Positions 1 to 9,595 of a stretch of DNA of 64,000 nt are shown here, in pieces (positions within the stretch are counted from its first letter, which is position 1; each line of letters begins with the position of its first letter). Origin of the DNA: Acidobacteria bacterium SCN 69-37 (GTDB lineage Bacteria > Acidobacteriota > Vicinamibacteria > Vicinamibacterales > SCN-69-37); assembly GCA_001724025.1 (NCBI GenBank), contig MEDJ01000024.1:147219-211218 (forward strand), written 5' to 3'. Below the pieces are notes generated by a model. The model made no database searches, was not told the DNA's origin, and worked only from the letters and a program-made list of their open reading frames with translations. The translations under genes were made by a program, and so were the position numbers.

Positions 1-565
1 CGCAGTCCGGCTCGGGTTCGATGTCGAGGTGCAGGAACGCGCCGGTCTCACGCCGCATCTGCGCGAGCGCGATGGCCACCTGCACCACGTGATCCGTGAC
101 CGTCTCCCAGCCCGTCGTGTCGTCGGCCGGCATCCAGGCCTTGTAGGACAAGGGGACCGTCGAGACGCCGCCGTCGACCCCCGCCGGCACGAGCCGGCCC
201 AGGATGCGTGCGAGATCGAGCGTGTACGCCACGCGTGCCGGATCGCGCCAGTCGGGGGCGTACACGTCGGCCTTCACCGGTGTGCCATGAAACGGTCCGA
301 ACGGGAAGCCGTTGATGATTGCGACGTAGAGCCCCTCGGCGTCGAGCCACGCGCGGAACGCGTCGAGCCGATCGCCCGTGCGCAGTTCGCGGGCGTCGCG
401 CGCCGACAGCCGCAGCCCGATGCCGAATGGCCCCGCGGGCGAGAAGCGCTGTCTGAGCGCCGGTGCGTATCGACGCACGTTCGCCTCGACGGCGTCCCAC
501 CCGTCGGCCGCGTGGATGTTGGTGCAGTAGGTGAGGTGCAGCGCGGTGCCGCGCCCGATGCGCAC
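1..565 (-). CDS. eboE: EboE-like metabolite traffic protein (C-terminus beyond window)
   Basis: The minus-strand frame opening at a GTG at 565 is open to the window edge, giving about 188 residues. It begins RIGRGTALHLTYCTNIH, and a LTYCTNIH start is typical of EboE, a xylose-isomerase-like TIM-barrel protein (family knowledge). Later visible pieces include IINGFPFGPFHGTPVK and a FLHLDIEPEPDC segment at the edge. The GTG lies 5 bases after the eboB stop, so the gene is the next member of the same operon. Ebo proteins are linked in cyanobacteria and pseudomonads to export of a metabolite precursor to the periplasm; the substrate here is unknown. Because the end is missing, the C-terminal half could not be checked. 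Confidence 0.85.
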   Translation of the reverse strand, partial: MRIGRGTALHLTYCTNIHAADGWDAVEANVRRYAPALRQRFSPAGPFGIGLRLSARDARELRTGDRLDAFRAWLDAEGLYVAIINGFPFGPFHGTPVKADVYAPDWRDPARVAYTLDLARILGRLVPAGVDGGVSTVPLSYKAWMPADDTTGWETVTDHVVQVAIALAQMRRETGAFLHLDIEPEPDC

Positions 566-570
566 GACGG

Positions 571-1410
571 TCAGCCCGCCTGCGTGGCCGCCGCGGCGGT
601 GACGCCGGCCGGCAGACGGAATTTCGGCGACTGCCCGAGGAACTGCACGGGGTTCTCGAACACGACGCGGTGGATCAGGGCCTCGCTGTGCCGGCGGCGA
701 CGCATCTCGGCGATGAACTTCGGCACGGCCAGCGGCTCGCTCGGACCCCAGTCACACGCCCCGGCGACCAGCAGGCGTTCCGGCCCGTATTTCTCGATCA
801 TGTCGACGGCACGCGGGGCCGAGACCTTCGTCTGCGGGTAGAGCGTGAGACCGGCCCAGAAGCCGCCGTCGAGAATGGCCTCGACCGTGTGTTCCTCCGC
901 GTGGTCGACGAGCACGTGACCGGCCGGCAGCGCGGGGAACTGGCGCAGCACGTCGAGCGTGATGCGCGTGCCCTTCAGCTTGTCCTCGAGGTGCGGCGTG
1001 TGGATCAGCACGAGCTGGCCGTGCTCGGCCGCCAGCGCGACCTGCTCCGTATACGTCGTGATTTCGTTCGTCGTCACCCGGTTCAGCCCGATCTCGCCGA
1101 TGCCGAGCACGGTCGGGCCCGGGAGCAGCGCCGGGATCCGGCGCAGGACCTCGATCGACATCTCGCGGTTGTCGGATTCCTTCGGGTTCATCCCCAGCCA
1201 CGTGTAGTGCTGCATGCCGGCGGCGGCCGCCCGCTTCGGCTCGAATTCCATGAGCTGGCGGAAGTAGTCGTCGAAGCCTTCCGGCGAGCTGCGATCCCAG
1301 CCGGCCCAGAACGCCGGTTCGGTCACGGCCACGCAGCCGGTGAGCGCCATCTGGGCGTAGTCGTCGGTCGTGCGCGACGCCATGTGGGCGTGGTGATCGA
1401 TGTAGCGCAT
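571..1410 (-). CDS. eboB: TatD-family hydrolase of the ebo cluster (EboB-like)
   Basis: This 279-residue protein starts [19 protein letters not shown]; the H-x-H motif near the N-terminus is the first metal site of TatD/amidohydrolase-fold enzymes. IGEIGLNR (metal-binding Glu), LVLIHTPH and VLVDHAEE follow in the order expected for TatD proteins. I chose the ATG at 1410 over one at 1437 because its A overlaps the upstream stop as TGATG, the usual sign of translational coupling. The position between eboD and eboE supports EboB. The hydrolysed substrate is not known for any Ebo system that I can name. Confidence 0.85.
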   Translation of the reverse strand: MRYIDHHAHMASRTTDDYAQMALTGCVAVTEPAFWAGWDRSSPEGFDDYFRQLMEFEPKRAAAAGMQHYTWLGMNPKESDNREMSIEVLRRIPALLPGPTVLGIGEIGLNRVTTNEITTYTEQVALAAEHGQLVLIHTPHLEDKLKGTRITLDVLRQFPALPAGHVLVDHAEEHTVEAILDGGFWAGLTLYPQTKVSAPRAVDMIEKYGPERLLVAGACDWGPSEPLAVPKFIAEMRRRRHSEALIHRVVFENPVQFLGQSPKFRLPAGVTAAAATQAG

Positions 1411-1721
1411 CAGCGGCCTCCCTCGGGGCGTGCCCACGCGCCCACGGCGCCCTTGCGATCGAGCGCGGGCCGCGGCTCGGTCGTCGGATCGCTCAGCAGC
1501 AGCTGGATGTCCTGCACGCGCCTCGGCGACGTGCTCGAGAGGACGCCAATGGCATCGGCCAGCGCGCGGACGCGGTAGTCCGTGCGCGCGATCGACGCAT
1601 CGGCGCGGTCGAGCCGGTCGAGGAACGCCGCCACTTCGACGATGCGGTTGCGATTCTCGATGAAGTACTCGTCCACCAGCTCGACGGGTGACAGGGGAGA
1701 GGGATGCGGCTGACGATTCAT
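1410..1721 (-). CDS. small unknown protein in the ebo operon
   Basis: A 103-residue frame is overlapped at both ends (ATGA with eboD upstream, TGATG with eboB downstream), so it is almost certainly translated. The first two thirds are mainly helical and charged, with a [20 protein letters not shown] segment followed by a [15 protein letters not shown] tail. There is no signal peptide or membrane segment. I cannot align it convincingly with EboA, which is usually more than twice as long, so I leave it unnamed. It may be a lineage-specific subunit or a reduced EboA. Confidence 0.7.
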   Translation of the reverse strand: MNRQPHPSPLSPVELVDEYFIENRNRIVEVAAFLDRLDRADASIARTDYRVRALADAIGVLSSTSPRRVQDIQLLLSDPTTEPRPALDRKGAVGAWARPEGGR

Positions 1722-2947
1722 GACGAACCTCGGATCGACGCGGCGACCTGCAGGCGTGGACCGATGACGCTGGTCGAACCAGCGGCCGCGATCTGCTGCA
1801 GCACCTCGATACCCCGGATCATACCTTCGGTCTCGATGTCGTGAGCGTCGAACGCGTCGCCGATACTGCGGAGCAGCAGAATCGTCAGCCGGCCGCCGAG
1901 GTGCTCGCGGAACTCCGCGAGTCCGCGCAGGACGGACGCGGGGTGATCGGGGGGATCGAGGTGCCGGCCGAGTTCCGGCGTGTAGATCGGCAGGCGCAGG
2001 GCGATCAGCAGATCGAGCACGCGGCGCCAGTCCTGCTCGGCCAGCGTGCCGGTGAGGTACGAATACGTGCAGTCGAGTGCCAGGCCGATGGCCACGGCCT
2101 CTCCGTGCCGCAGGGCGTGATGCGTCAGTTGCTCGAGCCGGTGCGCGGCCCAGTGGCCGAAGTCGAGCGGCCGGGACGTGCCGAGTTCGAACGGGTCGCC
2201 GCCGTTGCTGATGTGCGTCGCGTGGAGCAGCGCTGACCGCCGGACCACGGCGCGCATCGCCTCCGGATCGCGCGCCACCAGCCGGGCCGCGTCGCGCTCG
2301 AGGTCGGCGAAGAACGCGGCGTCCTTTACCAGGGCGACTTTCACGGCTTCCGACAGCCCGCCGAGCCAGTCGCGATCCTCGAGGGTCGTCAGGAAGGCGA
2401 CGTCGTTGATGACCGCGGTGGGCGGGGCGAACGTTCCGAAATAGTTCTTCGTGCCGAAGCCGTTGACGCCGTTCTTGACGCCCACACCCGAGTCGTCCTG
2501 CGACAGCACCGTGGTCGGGACGCGAATGAGCCGGATGCCGCGGTGCGCGGTGGCCGCGGCGTACCCTGCCACGTCGAGCACGGCCCCGCCGCCGACGGCG
2601 ACGACGTAGGAGTGGCGGCAGAGCGCGGCCGCATGAATCCGCTCGTGGATCGAGGCGAGAATGGCCGGGTCGTTCTTGGCCGCCTCGCCGCCCGGGACGA
2701 TCAGCGCGTCGGCGGCCAGGTGCAGGACGTCGGCATGGGCGGCACAGTACGCGTCGACCTGCGCCACGAGCGACGGGTGCGCGGCGGCCACGCCGGCGTC
2801 GATGACGCAGACGAGGCTGGCGGGCTTCGGATCGTCGGTGTCGGCGATCAGGTCGCGCAGCAGCCGGTTGCCGGGATCGAAAACGCCGGTCGTGAAGCAG
2901 ACGGGAAAACTGAACGTCACGCGGACGTGCTGCCGGATCGCATCCAT
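1718..2947 (-). CDS. eboD: EboD, 3-dehydroquinate synthase-like sugar phosphate cyclase
   Basis: This 409-residue protein has the NAD-binding GGGAVLD motif (about 119-125), [17 protein letters not shown] (about 144-160), GLSEAVK (about 197-203), LDFGHWAAH (about 261-269) and HGEAVAIG (about 281-288). Glu200, His265 and His281 correspond to the metal ligands of dehydroquinate synthase, so it looks catalytically competent. At 409 residues it is longer than AroB (about 360), and its neighbours are not shikimate genes, so it is assigned to the EboD branch. It starts one base after the eboC stop and overlaps the next small gene by ATGA. The product it makes is unknown. Confidence 0.85.
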   Translation of the reverse strand: MDAIRQHVRVTFSFPVCFTTGVFDPGNRLLRDLIADTDDPKPASLVCVIDAGVAAAHPSLVAQVDAYCAAHADVLHLAADALIVPGGEAAKNDPAILASIHERIHAAALCRHSYVVAVGGGAVLDVAGYAAATAHRGIRLIRVPTTVLSQDDSGVGVKNGVNGFGTKNYFGTFAPPTAVINDVAFLTTLEDRDWLGGLSEAVKVALVKDAAFFADLERDAARLVARDPEAMRAVVRRSALLHATHISNGGDPFELGTSRPLDFGHWAAHRLEQLTHHALRHGEAVAIGLALDCTYSYLTGTLAEQDWRRVLDLLIALRLPIYTPELGRHLDPPDHPASVLRGLAEFREHLGGRLTILLLRSIGDAFDAHDIETEGMIRGIEVLQQIAAAGSTSVIGPRLQVAASIRGSS

Positions 2948-2948
2948 A

Positions 2949-3887
2949 TCAGGTCACAGCGAACAACCGCGCCAGCCACCAGGCCAGCAGGCCGGTCACG
3001 AGGACAGCCAGACTGTTCATGATACCGGCGTACGCGGCCGCGAGGACAGCGTCGGCGAGCACCAGCGACAGCACGCCGGCGCGCACGGCCCGCCGGATGT
3101 CGATGGCCGCAGTGGTGGAGGCCGCGCGCGCGAACGCCGGCAGCACGCGCCAGGCGAGTCCGCACGCCAGCGCCACGGCCCAGGCGATCTGCACGGAGGT
3201 GAAGCCCGGCGCGATCGGTCGTGTGAGGGCGATGGCGATCAGCGACGCGATGACGCCTGTCAGCAGGACGATGGCAACGACGACGACCGGGCGCCTGGCG
3301 CCGTGGACCTCGCCGCGGCTCACCATCGTGACGGCCGCGATGTACGCCAGTGGCAGCAGGCCGAGCGGCCAGGCACGGGCGAGGACCGCCGGCATCAGCG
3401 CGATGCCGAGCAGCAGGTTCAGTGCCCGGCACAGCCCCATGTTGACGGGACCGAGGAACGCGTGGTGCTTGCCCCACGCGTCGTAACTCAGGACGGCCAG
3501 GACGATGGCGGCGGCCACGGCGGCGGCCACCGCGCCCACGGCCGCGGCCGCGGCCACGCCGGCGGCCAGCAGGGTCGCACCGGCAAGCGCGGCGTGCCGC
3601 ACGGCAATCCGGCCGCTCGGGATGGGCCGCTCCGGCCGCTCGCGGGCGTCGATCGCCCGGTCGAAGACGTCGTTCAGGACGATGCCGCCGGCGTAGAGGC
3701 AGGCCGTGGCGGCCAGCAGCCAGCCCAGGCCGGGGGCAACGGGCCCGGGCACCAGCGCCAGGCCGGCAACCGAGGCGCCGGCCAGCACGTCGGCCAGGGA
3801 CGTGGCCACGTTGGCGGGGCGCAGCAGCTCGAACCAGGCGCGCGCACGGCCGGCTGGCTGGCGGGAAGGTGTCGGGCGTGACGGCAC
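2949..3887 (-). CDS. eboC: EboC, UbiA-like membrane prenyltransferase
   Basis: A 312-residue polytopic membrane protein with the UbiA-type aspartate motif: NDVFDRAIDARERPERPIPS lies at about residues 72-91 and would bind magnesium and a polyprenyl diphosphate. About eight or nine hydrophobic segments are visible. The frame is open further upstream, but that part is Arg/Pro rich and non-hydrophobic; the GTG at 3887 follows GAGGA at a good distance and is preferred. It is the first gene of the minus-strand ebo operon. In ebo clusters this enzyme replaces the ubiquinone-type UbiA; the acceptor is unknown. Confidence 0.85.
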   Translation of the reverse strand: MPSRPTPSRQPAGRARAWFELLRPANVATSLADVLAGASVAGLALVPGPVAPGLGWLLAATACLYAGGIVLNDVFDRAIDARERPERPIPSGRIAVRHAALAGATLLAAGVAAAAAVGAVAAAVAAAIVLAVLSYDAWGKHHAFLGPVNMGLCRALNLLLGIALMPAVLARAWPLGLLPLAYIAAVTMVSRGEVHGARRPVVVVAIVLLTGVIASLIAIALTRPIAPGFTSVQIAWAVALACGLAWRVLPAFARAASTTAAIDIRRAVRAGVLSLVLADAVLAAAYAGIMNSLAVLVTGLLAWWLARLFAVT

Positions 3888-4012
3888 GGTGTCCTCGTCT
3901 GATCGGGAGAAAATCGCGGCGGTGGGCAGCCTTCCACACCTCTGCGGGACCGGCGGTGCGGCAGGACGTCGCCTGCGGCATTCGCCTTGTGGCATCGTCG
4001 TTGAATATCATT

Positions 4013-4030
4013 GTGACATCGGGGTGTCAC
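4013..4030. promoter_or_regulatory. 18-bp dyad between eboC and cupredoxin gene
   Basis: GTGACATCGGGGTGTCAC has perfect 6-bp arms around a 6-bp centre. It sits in the divergent space between eboC (minus) and the cupredoxin gene (plus), just after an AT-rich TTGAATATCATT stretch. It could be an operator for either transcript. The regulator is unknown. Confidence 0.4.
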
Positions 4031-4072
4031 CGTTCGGTGCGCGGAGGGGGGAGCCGGCCGCGTGGCCGGGGA

Positions 4073-4089
4073 ACTGACGCGACGTCAGT
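4073..4089. promoter_or_regulatory. 17-bp dyad upstream of cupredoxin gene
   Basis: ACTGACGCGACGTCAGT has perfect 7-bp arms around CGA, 68 bases before the cupredoxin start codon. It is a possible operator or an early-transcript hairpin. Nothing identifies the binding protein. Confidence 0.4.
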
Positions 4090-4156
4090 GCAGAACGTTC
4101 GGACTCCAGATCGCGTGCCGTCGGAAAGCGGCCGCGAGCGTGAAAGGACACTAATC

Positions 4157-4615
4157 ATGAAGCGTGCGAAGTTCTTATCGTTGGTATTGGCCACCGTCGT
4201 GGCGTCGTCGATCGCGTTCCTGCAGGCGCAGGGGCCACGCGTGGTCGAGATCGAAGGCAGCGACATGATGAAGTTCAACGTCACCAGCATCAACGCCAAG
4301 CCCGGTGAGCAGTTGACCGTGCGTCTGAAGGTGGTCGGCAAGATGCCGAAGATGGCGATGGCGCACAACTTCGTGTTGCTGAATGCCAAGGCGGATGCCG
4401 CGGCGTTCGCCAACGCCGCCGCGATGGCCGGCGCGACGGCCTACATCCCGGCCGCCCGCAAGGGCGACGTGCTGGCGCACACCGCGCTGGCGGGTGCCGG
4501 CGAGACGGTGGAAATCACCTTCAAGGCCCCGGCCACGGCCGGCAGCTACACGTTCCTCTGTAGCTTCCCGGGCCACTTCGCGGCCGGCATGCGCGGCACG
4601 CTGGTGGTGAAGTAA
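4157..4615 (+). CDS. azurin-like cupredoxin, periplasmic blue copper protein
   Basis: A 152-residue protein with a signal peptide (MKRAKFLSLVLATVVASS, cleavage likely after FLQAQ). The mature part follows the azurin pattern: His70 in MAHNFVLL, then Cys135, His140 and Met145 in FLCSFPGHFAAGM, which are the four type-1 copper ligands. Azurins shuttle electrons in the periplasm. It is monocistronic, read away from the ebo genes. Its physiological partner is not shown; the respiratory operon 8 kb downstream is a candidate. The ATG at 4157 is chosen because the signal peptide starts there. Confidence 0.9.
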   Translation: MKRAKFLSLVLATVVASSIAFLQAQGPRVVEIEGSDMMKFNVTSINAKPGEQLTVRLKVVGKMPKMAMAHNFVLLNAKADAAAFANAAAMAGATAYIPAARKGDVLAHTALAGAGETVEITFKAPATAGSYTFLCSFPGHFAAGMRGTLVVK

Positions 4616-4640
4616 GGCTGGAAGCCTGCGGGCTGGAAGG

Positions 4641-4672
4641 AGGCCGGAAGGGAGTTGACCCCCTTCCGGCCT
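4641..4672. terminator. bidirectional hairpin terminator after cupredoxin gene
   Basis: A 12-bp perfect stem (AGGCCGGAAGGG with CCCTTCCGGCCT) has an 8-base loop and is followed by TCTTCTTTTCC. It lies between two convergent genes, so it can serve both. The flanking sequence (GGCTGGAAG and CCTCCCCGCC words) belongs to the dispersed 8-bp-period repeat type. Confidence 0.75.
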
Positions 4673-4736
4673 TCTTCTTTTCCACGGCCTCCCCACCTCC
4701 CGGCCTCCTCCCCGCCTGCAGCCTCCCCGCCTTCTG

Positions 4737-6317
<1,581 letters not shown>

Positions 6318-6473
6318 GAATGTCGGATGGCGCGATCCGACCGCCAGGATTGTTGCAACGATCCCGGGGGCCGTCAATGCGTTCGCGCGACCCGGCAGGG
6401 CCGGTCGCCCGGGCGGGCAACGACGGGCGGACAGTACGGGCGGCGTGTGCCGTTGGCCCGCGTGCGGCAGGCG

Positions 6474-8360
6474 TCAGCGGATCCGGCTGCCGAGCCACGC
6501 GTCACGGAACGCACGTTCTGCGTCGGTCAGCGGCCGGCGCGACTCGGCCGGCACGATTCGCCGCGCCGGATCCGCCGCCATCGTCAAGGTGGTCTGCGCG
6601 CGGCGGCCGTCCCGCCGTTCGATGACGAGGGCGTGGCTGTCGCCCGGGGTGCCTCGGCGCAGTGCCTCCCAGGCCGCGCGTGTGGCCGGTTGGCCGTCGA
6701 TCGTCACGATCCGATCGCCCGTGTCGAGCCCGGCCGCGTAGGCGGGCGTATCGAACGGCACGAGCGTGCCGGCCGGACCGCCGACGACCAGGCCGCCGGA
6801 GGTCTCGGTGATGGCCACCTCGCCCGGCCACGCGCCCGTCGGGGCCACCGGTTCGAGCACGAACCCGGCCAGCGCGAGCAGGCGGCGGTAGTCGATCGCC
6901 TCGCGCCCCTCGATGTAGCGCGCGAAGAAGTCGTCGGCAAATGCCTGGTCGTCGACCAGCGCGCCGAGGGTCTGCCGCAGGTCGGCCAGCGTGTACGGCC
7001 GCGCGACCAGCCCGGGCGCGGGGGCCGGCACGGCGCCGTACGTGCGCCAGAGCTGCCGCATGTAGTCGTCGAGGGAAAGGCGGCCGCCGGTCCGATCGCG
7101 CAGCGCCAGGTCGAGCCCGAGCGCGATGGCCGCGCCGTGCGTGTAGTAGGAGAAGAAGGTGCGGCTGCGGTCGTGCGCGTCGTTCGAGACGGCGGCATCG
7201 GCGAACGTCGCCTGCTGGCTCATCTCGACCGCCGAGCGCACGCGGCGCCCCGGGGCGGTGAGCGCCGCGATGGCCGATCCGATCGGCAGGGCGTTCGACA
7301 GGCCGGCGCGGTGGAGGAGCAGCGGCCCGTAGTACTGCGTGAACCCTTCGGCCAGCCACAGGCAGCAGCTCACGTTGCCGCGCGTGAAATCGAACGGCTC
7401 GAGATCGGCCGGCCGCAGCCGCTCGACGTTCCACAGGTGGAACATCTCGTGCGAGATCGTCGGCAACGCGGACCGTCGCCCCTCGTCGGTCCGCAGCGAC
7501 AGGCCCGGGATCGTGATCACCGTGCTGTTGCGGTGCTCCATCCCGTCGCTGTCGGCCCACGGGACGAGGTCGAGCAGGATCGTATAGGCACCCGGTTCGA
7601 GCGCCGGCACGTCGCCGAACACGACGGCCTGCTCGCGTGCCAGACGCTCCACCAGGCCGGCCAGCGCATCGACGTCGGCCTGTGTCGCGTCGAGGGCGTG
7701 CACGGCCAGTCGGAATGCACGCGTCTCACCCGTGGGCGTGTGCAGCGTGAAGCCGCCCGTCACCAGGTCGGCAATCTCGAGGGGGCTGTCGAGGAAATAC
7801 TGCAGGTTCGGCGCGGTGAACGTCCAGGGATCCGGCGTGGTGAACAGTTGCGTGGCGACGCCGGTCCATCCCGCCTCGACGGGCGGCACGATCCGGATCC
7901 GGACGGGACGCGACGCGAGGTCGTCGGCCCACAGGAACGCGGCCGGCGTGTTCAGGTGCGCGTGCGTCGTGTCGATCGCCATGTACGTGCCGTCGACGTG
8001 ATCCCCGAAAATCCGGTAGGTCACGCGCACGGTGCCGTCGTGACCCGCGATCCGCCACGAGTCGGCGTCGACGCGTTCGACGGCCAGCGCGGTCCCTCGA
8101 CCGTCGCGCGCCTCGATCGCGAAGACGTTCTTCGCGAACTCGTGGACCGCGTACCGGCCCGGCGACGACCGGCTCATCCGCGTGCGCAGTGGCGTTGGCC
8201 CCAGTTCCGGGAACGTGACCTCCACCTGCATCCAGTGGTGTTCGGGTTCCGGGAAGGTGACGACGTACGAGACGGGGGCGGGGGATTGGGCGTGGACCGT
8301 GATCAGCGCGACGGCCAGGGCGACGACGAGGAGCCGCACGCCGGCGGCGAGACGCGTCAC
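6474..8360 (-). CDS. M61-family metallopeptidase with PDZ domain
   Basis: A 628-residue secreted protein: signal peptide (LLVVALAVALITVHAQS), an N-terminal beta domain, a zinc peptidase domain with HEMFHLWN at about 304-311 followed by LAEGFTQYYG carrying the third-ligand Glu, and a C-terminal PDZ domain (AGLDTGDRIVTIDGQPATR). HExxHLWN is diagnostic of the M61 glycyl-aminopeptidase family. The GTG start at 8360 overlaps the TGA of the flavoprotein gene, so the two are translationally coupled. Substrates are unknown; a role in envelope proteolysis is inferred. Confidence 0.88.
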   Translation of the reverse strand: MTRLAAGVRLLVVALAVALITVHAQSPAPVSYVVTFPEPEHHWMQVEVTFPELGPTPLRTRMSRSSPGRYAVHEFAKNVFAIEARDGRGTALAVERVDADSWRIAGHDGTVRVTYRIFGDHVDGTYMAIDTTHAHLNTPAAFLWADDLASRPVRIRIVPPVEAGWTGVATQLFTTPDPWTFTAPNLQYFLDSPLEIADLVTGGFTLHTPTGETRAFRLAVHALDATQADVDALAGLVERLAREQAVVFGDVPALEPGAYTILLDLVPWADSDGMEHRNSTVITIPGLSLRTDEGRRSALPTISHEMFHLWNVERLRPADLEPFDFTRGNVSCCLWLAEGFTQYYGPLLLHRAGLSNALPIGSAIAALTAPGRRVRSAVEMSQQATFADAAVSNDAHDRSRTFFSYYTHGAAIALGLDLALRDRTGGRLSLDDYMRQLWRTYGAVPAPAPGLVARPYTLADLRQTLGALVDDQAFADDFFARYIEGREAIDYRRLLALAGFVLEPVAPTGAWPGEVAITETSGGLVVGGPAGTLVPFDTPAYAAGLDTGDRIVTIDGQPATRAAWEALRRGTPGDSHALVIERRDGRRAQTTLTMAADPARRIVPAESRRPLTDAERAFRDAWLGSRIR

Positions 8361-9595
8361 GACGCCACCTCGCGTGGCAGCCGGCGATGCCGCACGAGCC
8401 GCACGGCCGTGAGCGGATGCCGGAACGCAATCTGGCGCCGCAGCGCGGCGTACGGCAGACCTCCGCGGAAGAATCGCAGGATGGCGTCGGTCAGCGGGCC
8501 GGTGGCCGAGGCCTGGCGGATCAGGTCGCCGATCCGACCGCGACGCGAGAAGAGCAGCCGCTGCAGCGCCACCGCGTCGCCGAGTTCGGCCCCGATCGCC
8601 CGGCGCCACGCGTTCGTGTACCGCCGCGCGGCATCGGCCGTGCCGGCCTGTCGCGCAGCGGCAATCGCCTCACCGGCCAGTGCGCCGGAGACCATCGCGT
8701 AGTAGATGCCCTCGGCCGTCACGCCGTTGACGAACCCGCCGGCGTCGCCGGCCAGCAGCACACGCGCCGTGCCGGTGACGGGCAGCGGTCCGCCCACGGG
8801 AATCAGGTACGGCGTGAACGTGGCGGGATCGCGGTGGCCCTGCAGCAGGCCGCGCGCCAGCAGTGTCTCGACGAACGCGGCCTGGAGGGCGTCGGGGCGC
8901 GTGTCGGGCAGCGTGTCGAAGTGCGAGAGCAGGCAGCCGACGCCGACGTTGACGTGGTGCGCCTTCGGAAAGATGTAGGCGTAGCCGTCGAGGCCGGCGT
9001 GCCCGTACGCGGCCCAGAGTTCGTCGGGCCGCGTGGCGCGCAGCGTGCTGCAGGACGTCTCCTCCATCATGTCGATGGCCAGGTGCGTACGCGGCCATCG
9101 CGGGTTGAGGCCGAGCCGCTTCCCGATCACGCTGTGGACGCCATCGGCGGCCACCACCATCGCCGCGCGCAGCCGGTCGCCCGTGCGCGACTGCAGCGTG
9201 ACGCCATCTGCGTCGGCGTGCGCCTGGGTGATCTCGAATCCGGTCTGCAGCCAGGCGCCCCGATCGAGGGCGGCGCGCACGAGCGCGTGATCGAACTCCA
9301 CGCGGCGCACGAGCAGCACGCACGGCGCCGGGCTGCTGATGTCGATGGTCGTGTCGTCCGGGCCCTCGAGGTGGAGGCGTGAGACGACATGCTGGTCGAT
9401 ACCCGCGAGCGCGTCGGCGAGCCACGGAAACCGCCGCAGCGCCCGCGTGCTGATGCCGCCGCCGCACGGCTTGTTGCGCGGGAACGCGGCGCGATCCACG
9501 AGCAGCGTCTCGAGCCCGGCCGAGGCCAGCGTCCGCGCCGCCGTGGCCCCCGCCGGTCCGGCACCGGCCACGATGACGTCAGCGTCGAACGACAT
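8357..9595 (-). CDS. geranylgeranyl reductase family FAD-dependent oxidoreductase
   Basis: A 412-residue flavoprotein with an N-terminal GAGPAGATAA dinucleotide-binding motif (about 10-19), the family motif FPRNKPCGGGIS (about 38-49) and the second FAD motif LLAGDAGGFVNGVTAEGIYY. Members saturate isoprenoid chains of chlorophyll, menaquinone or archaeal lipids, or act on small aromatics. Nothing nearby fixes the substrate; saturating a menaquinone side chain is plausible in a quinone-using aerobe. It starts directly after the stop of the ABC permease gene and overlaps the M61 gene. Confidence 0.85.
   Translation of the reverse strand: MSFDADVIVAGAGPAGATAARTLASAGLETLLVDRAAFPRNKPCGGGISTRALRRFPWLADALAGIDQHVVSRLHLEGPDDTTIDISSPAPCVLLVRRVEFDHALVRAALDRGAWLQTGFEITQAHADADGVTLQSRTGDRLRAAMVVAADGVHSVIGKRLGLNPRWPRTHLAIDMMEETSCSTLRATRPDELWAAYGHAGLDGYAYIFPKAHHVNVGVGCLLSHFDTLPDTRPDALQAAFVETLLARGLLQGHRDPATFTPYLIPVGGPLPVTGTARVLLAGDAGGFVNGVTAEGIYYAMVSGALAGEAIAAARQAGTADAARRYTNAWRRAIGAELGDAVALQRLLFSRRGRIGDLIRQASATGPLTDAILRFFRGGLPYAALRRQIAFRHPLTAVRLVRHRRLPREVAS

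Noticed and set aside
1718..2947. Shikimate-pathway AroB
   Set aside because: Operon partners are UbiA-like, TatD-like and EboE-like, and the protein is about 50 residues longer than AroB.
2949..3887. Ubiquinone or menaquinone UbiA/MenA
   Set aside because: No quinone-synthesis genes nearby and the gene starts an ebo operon.
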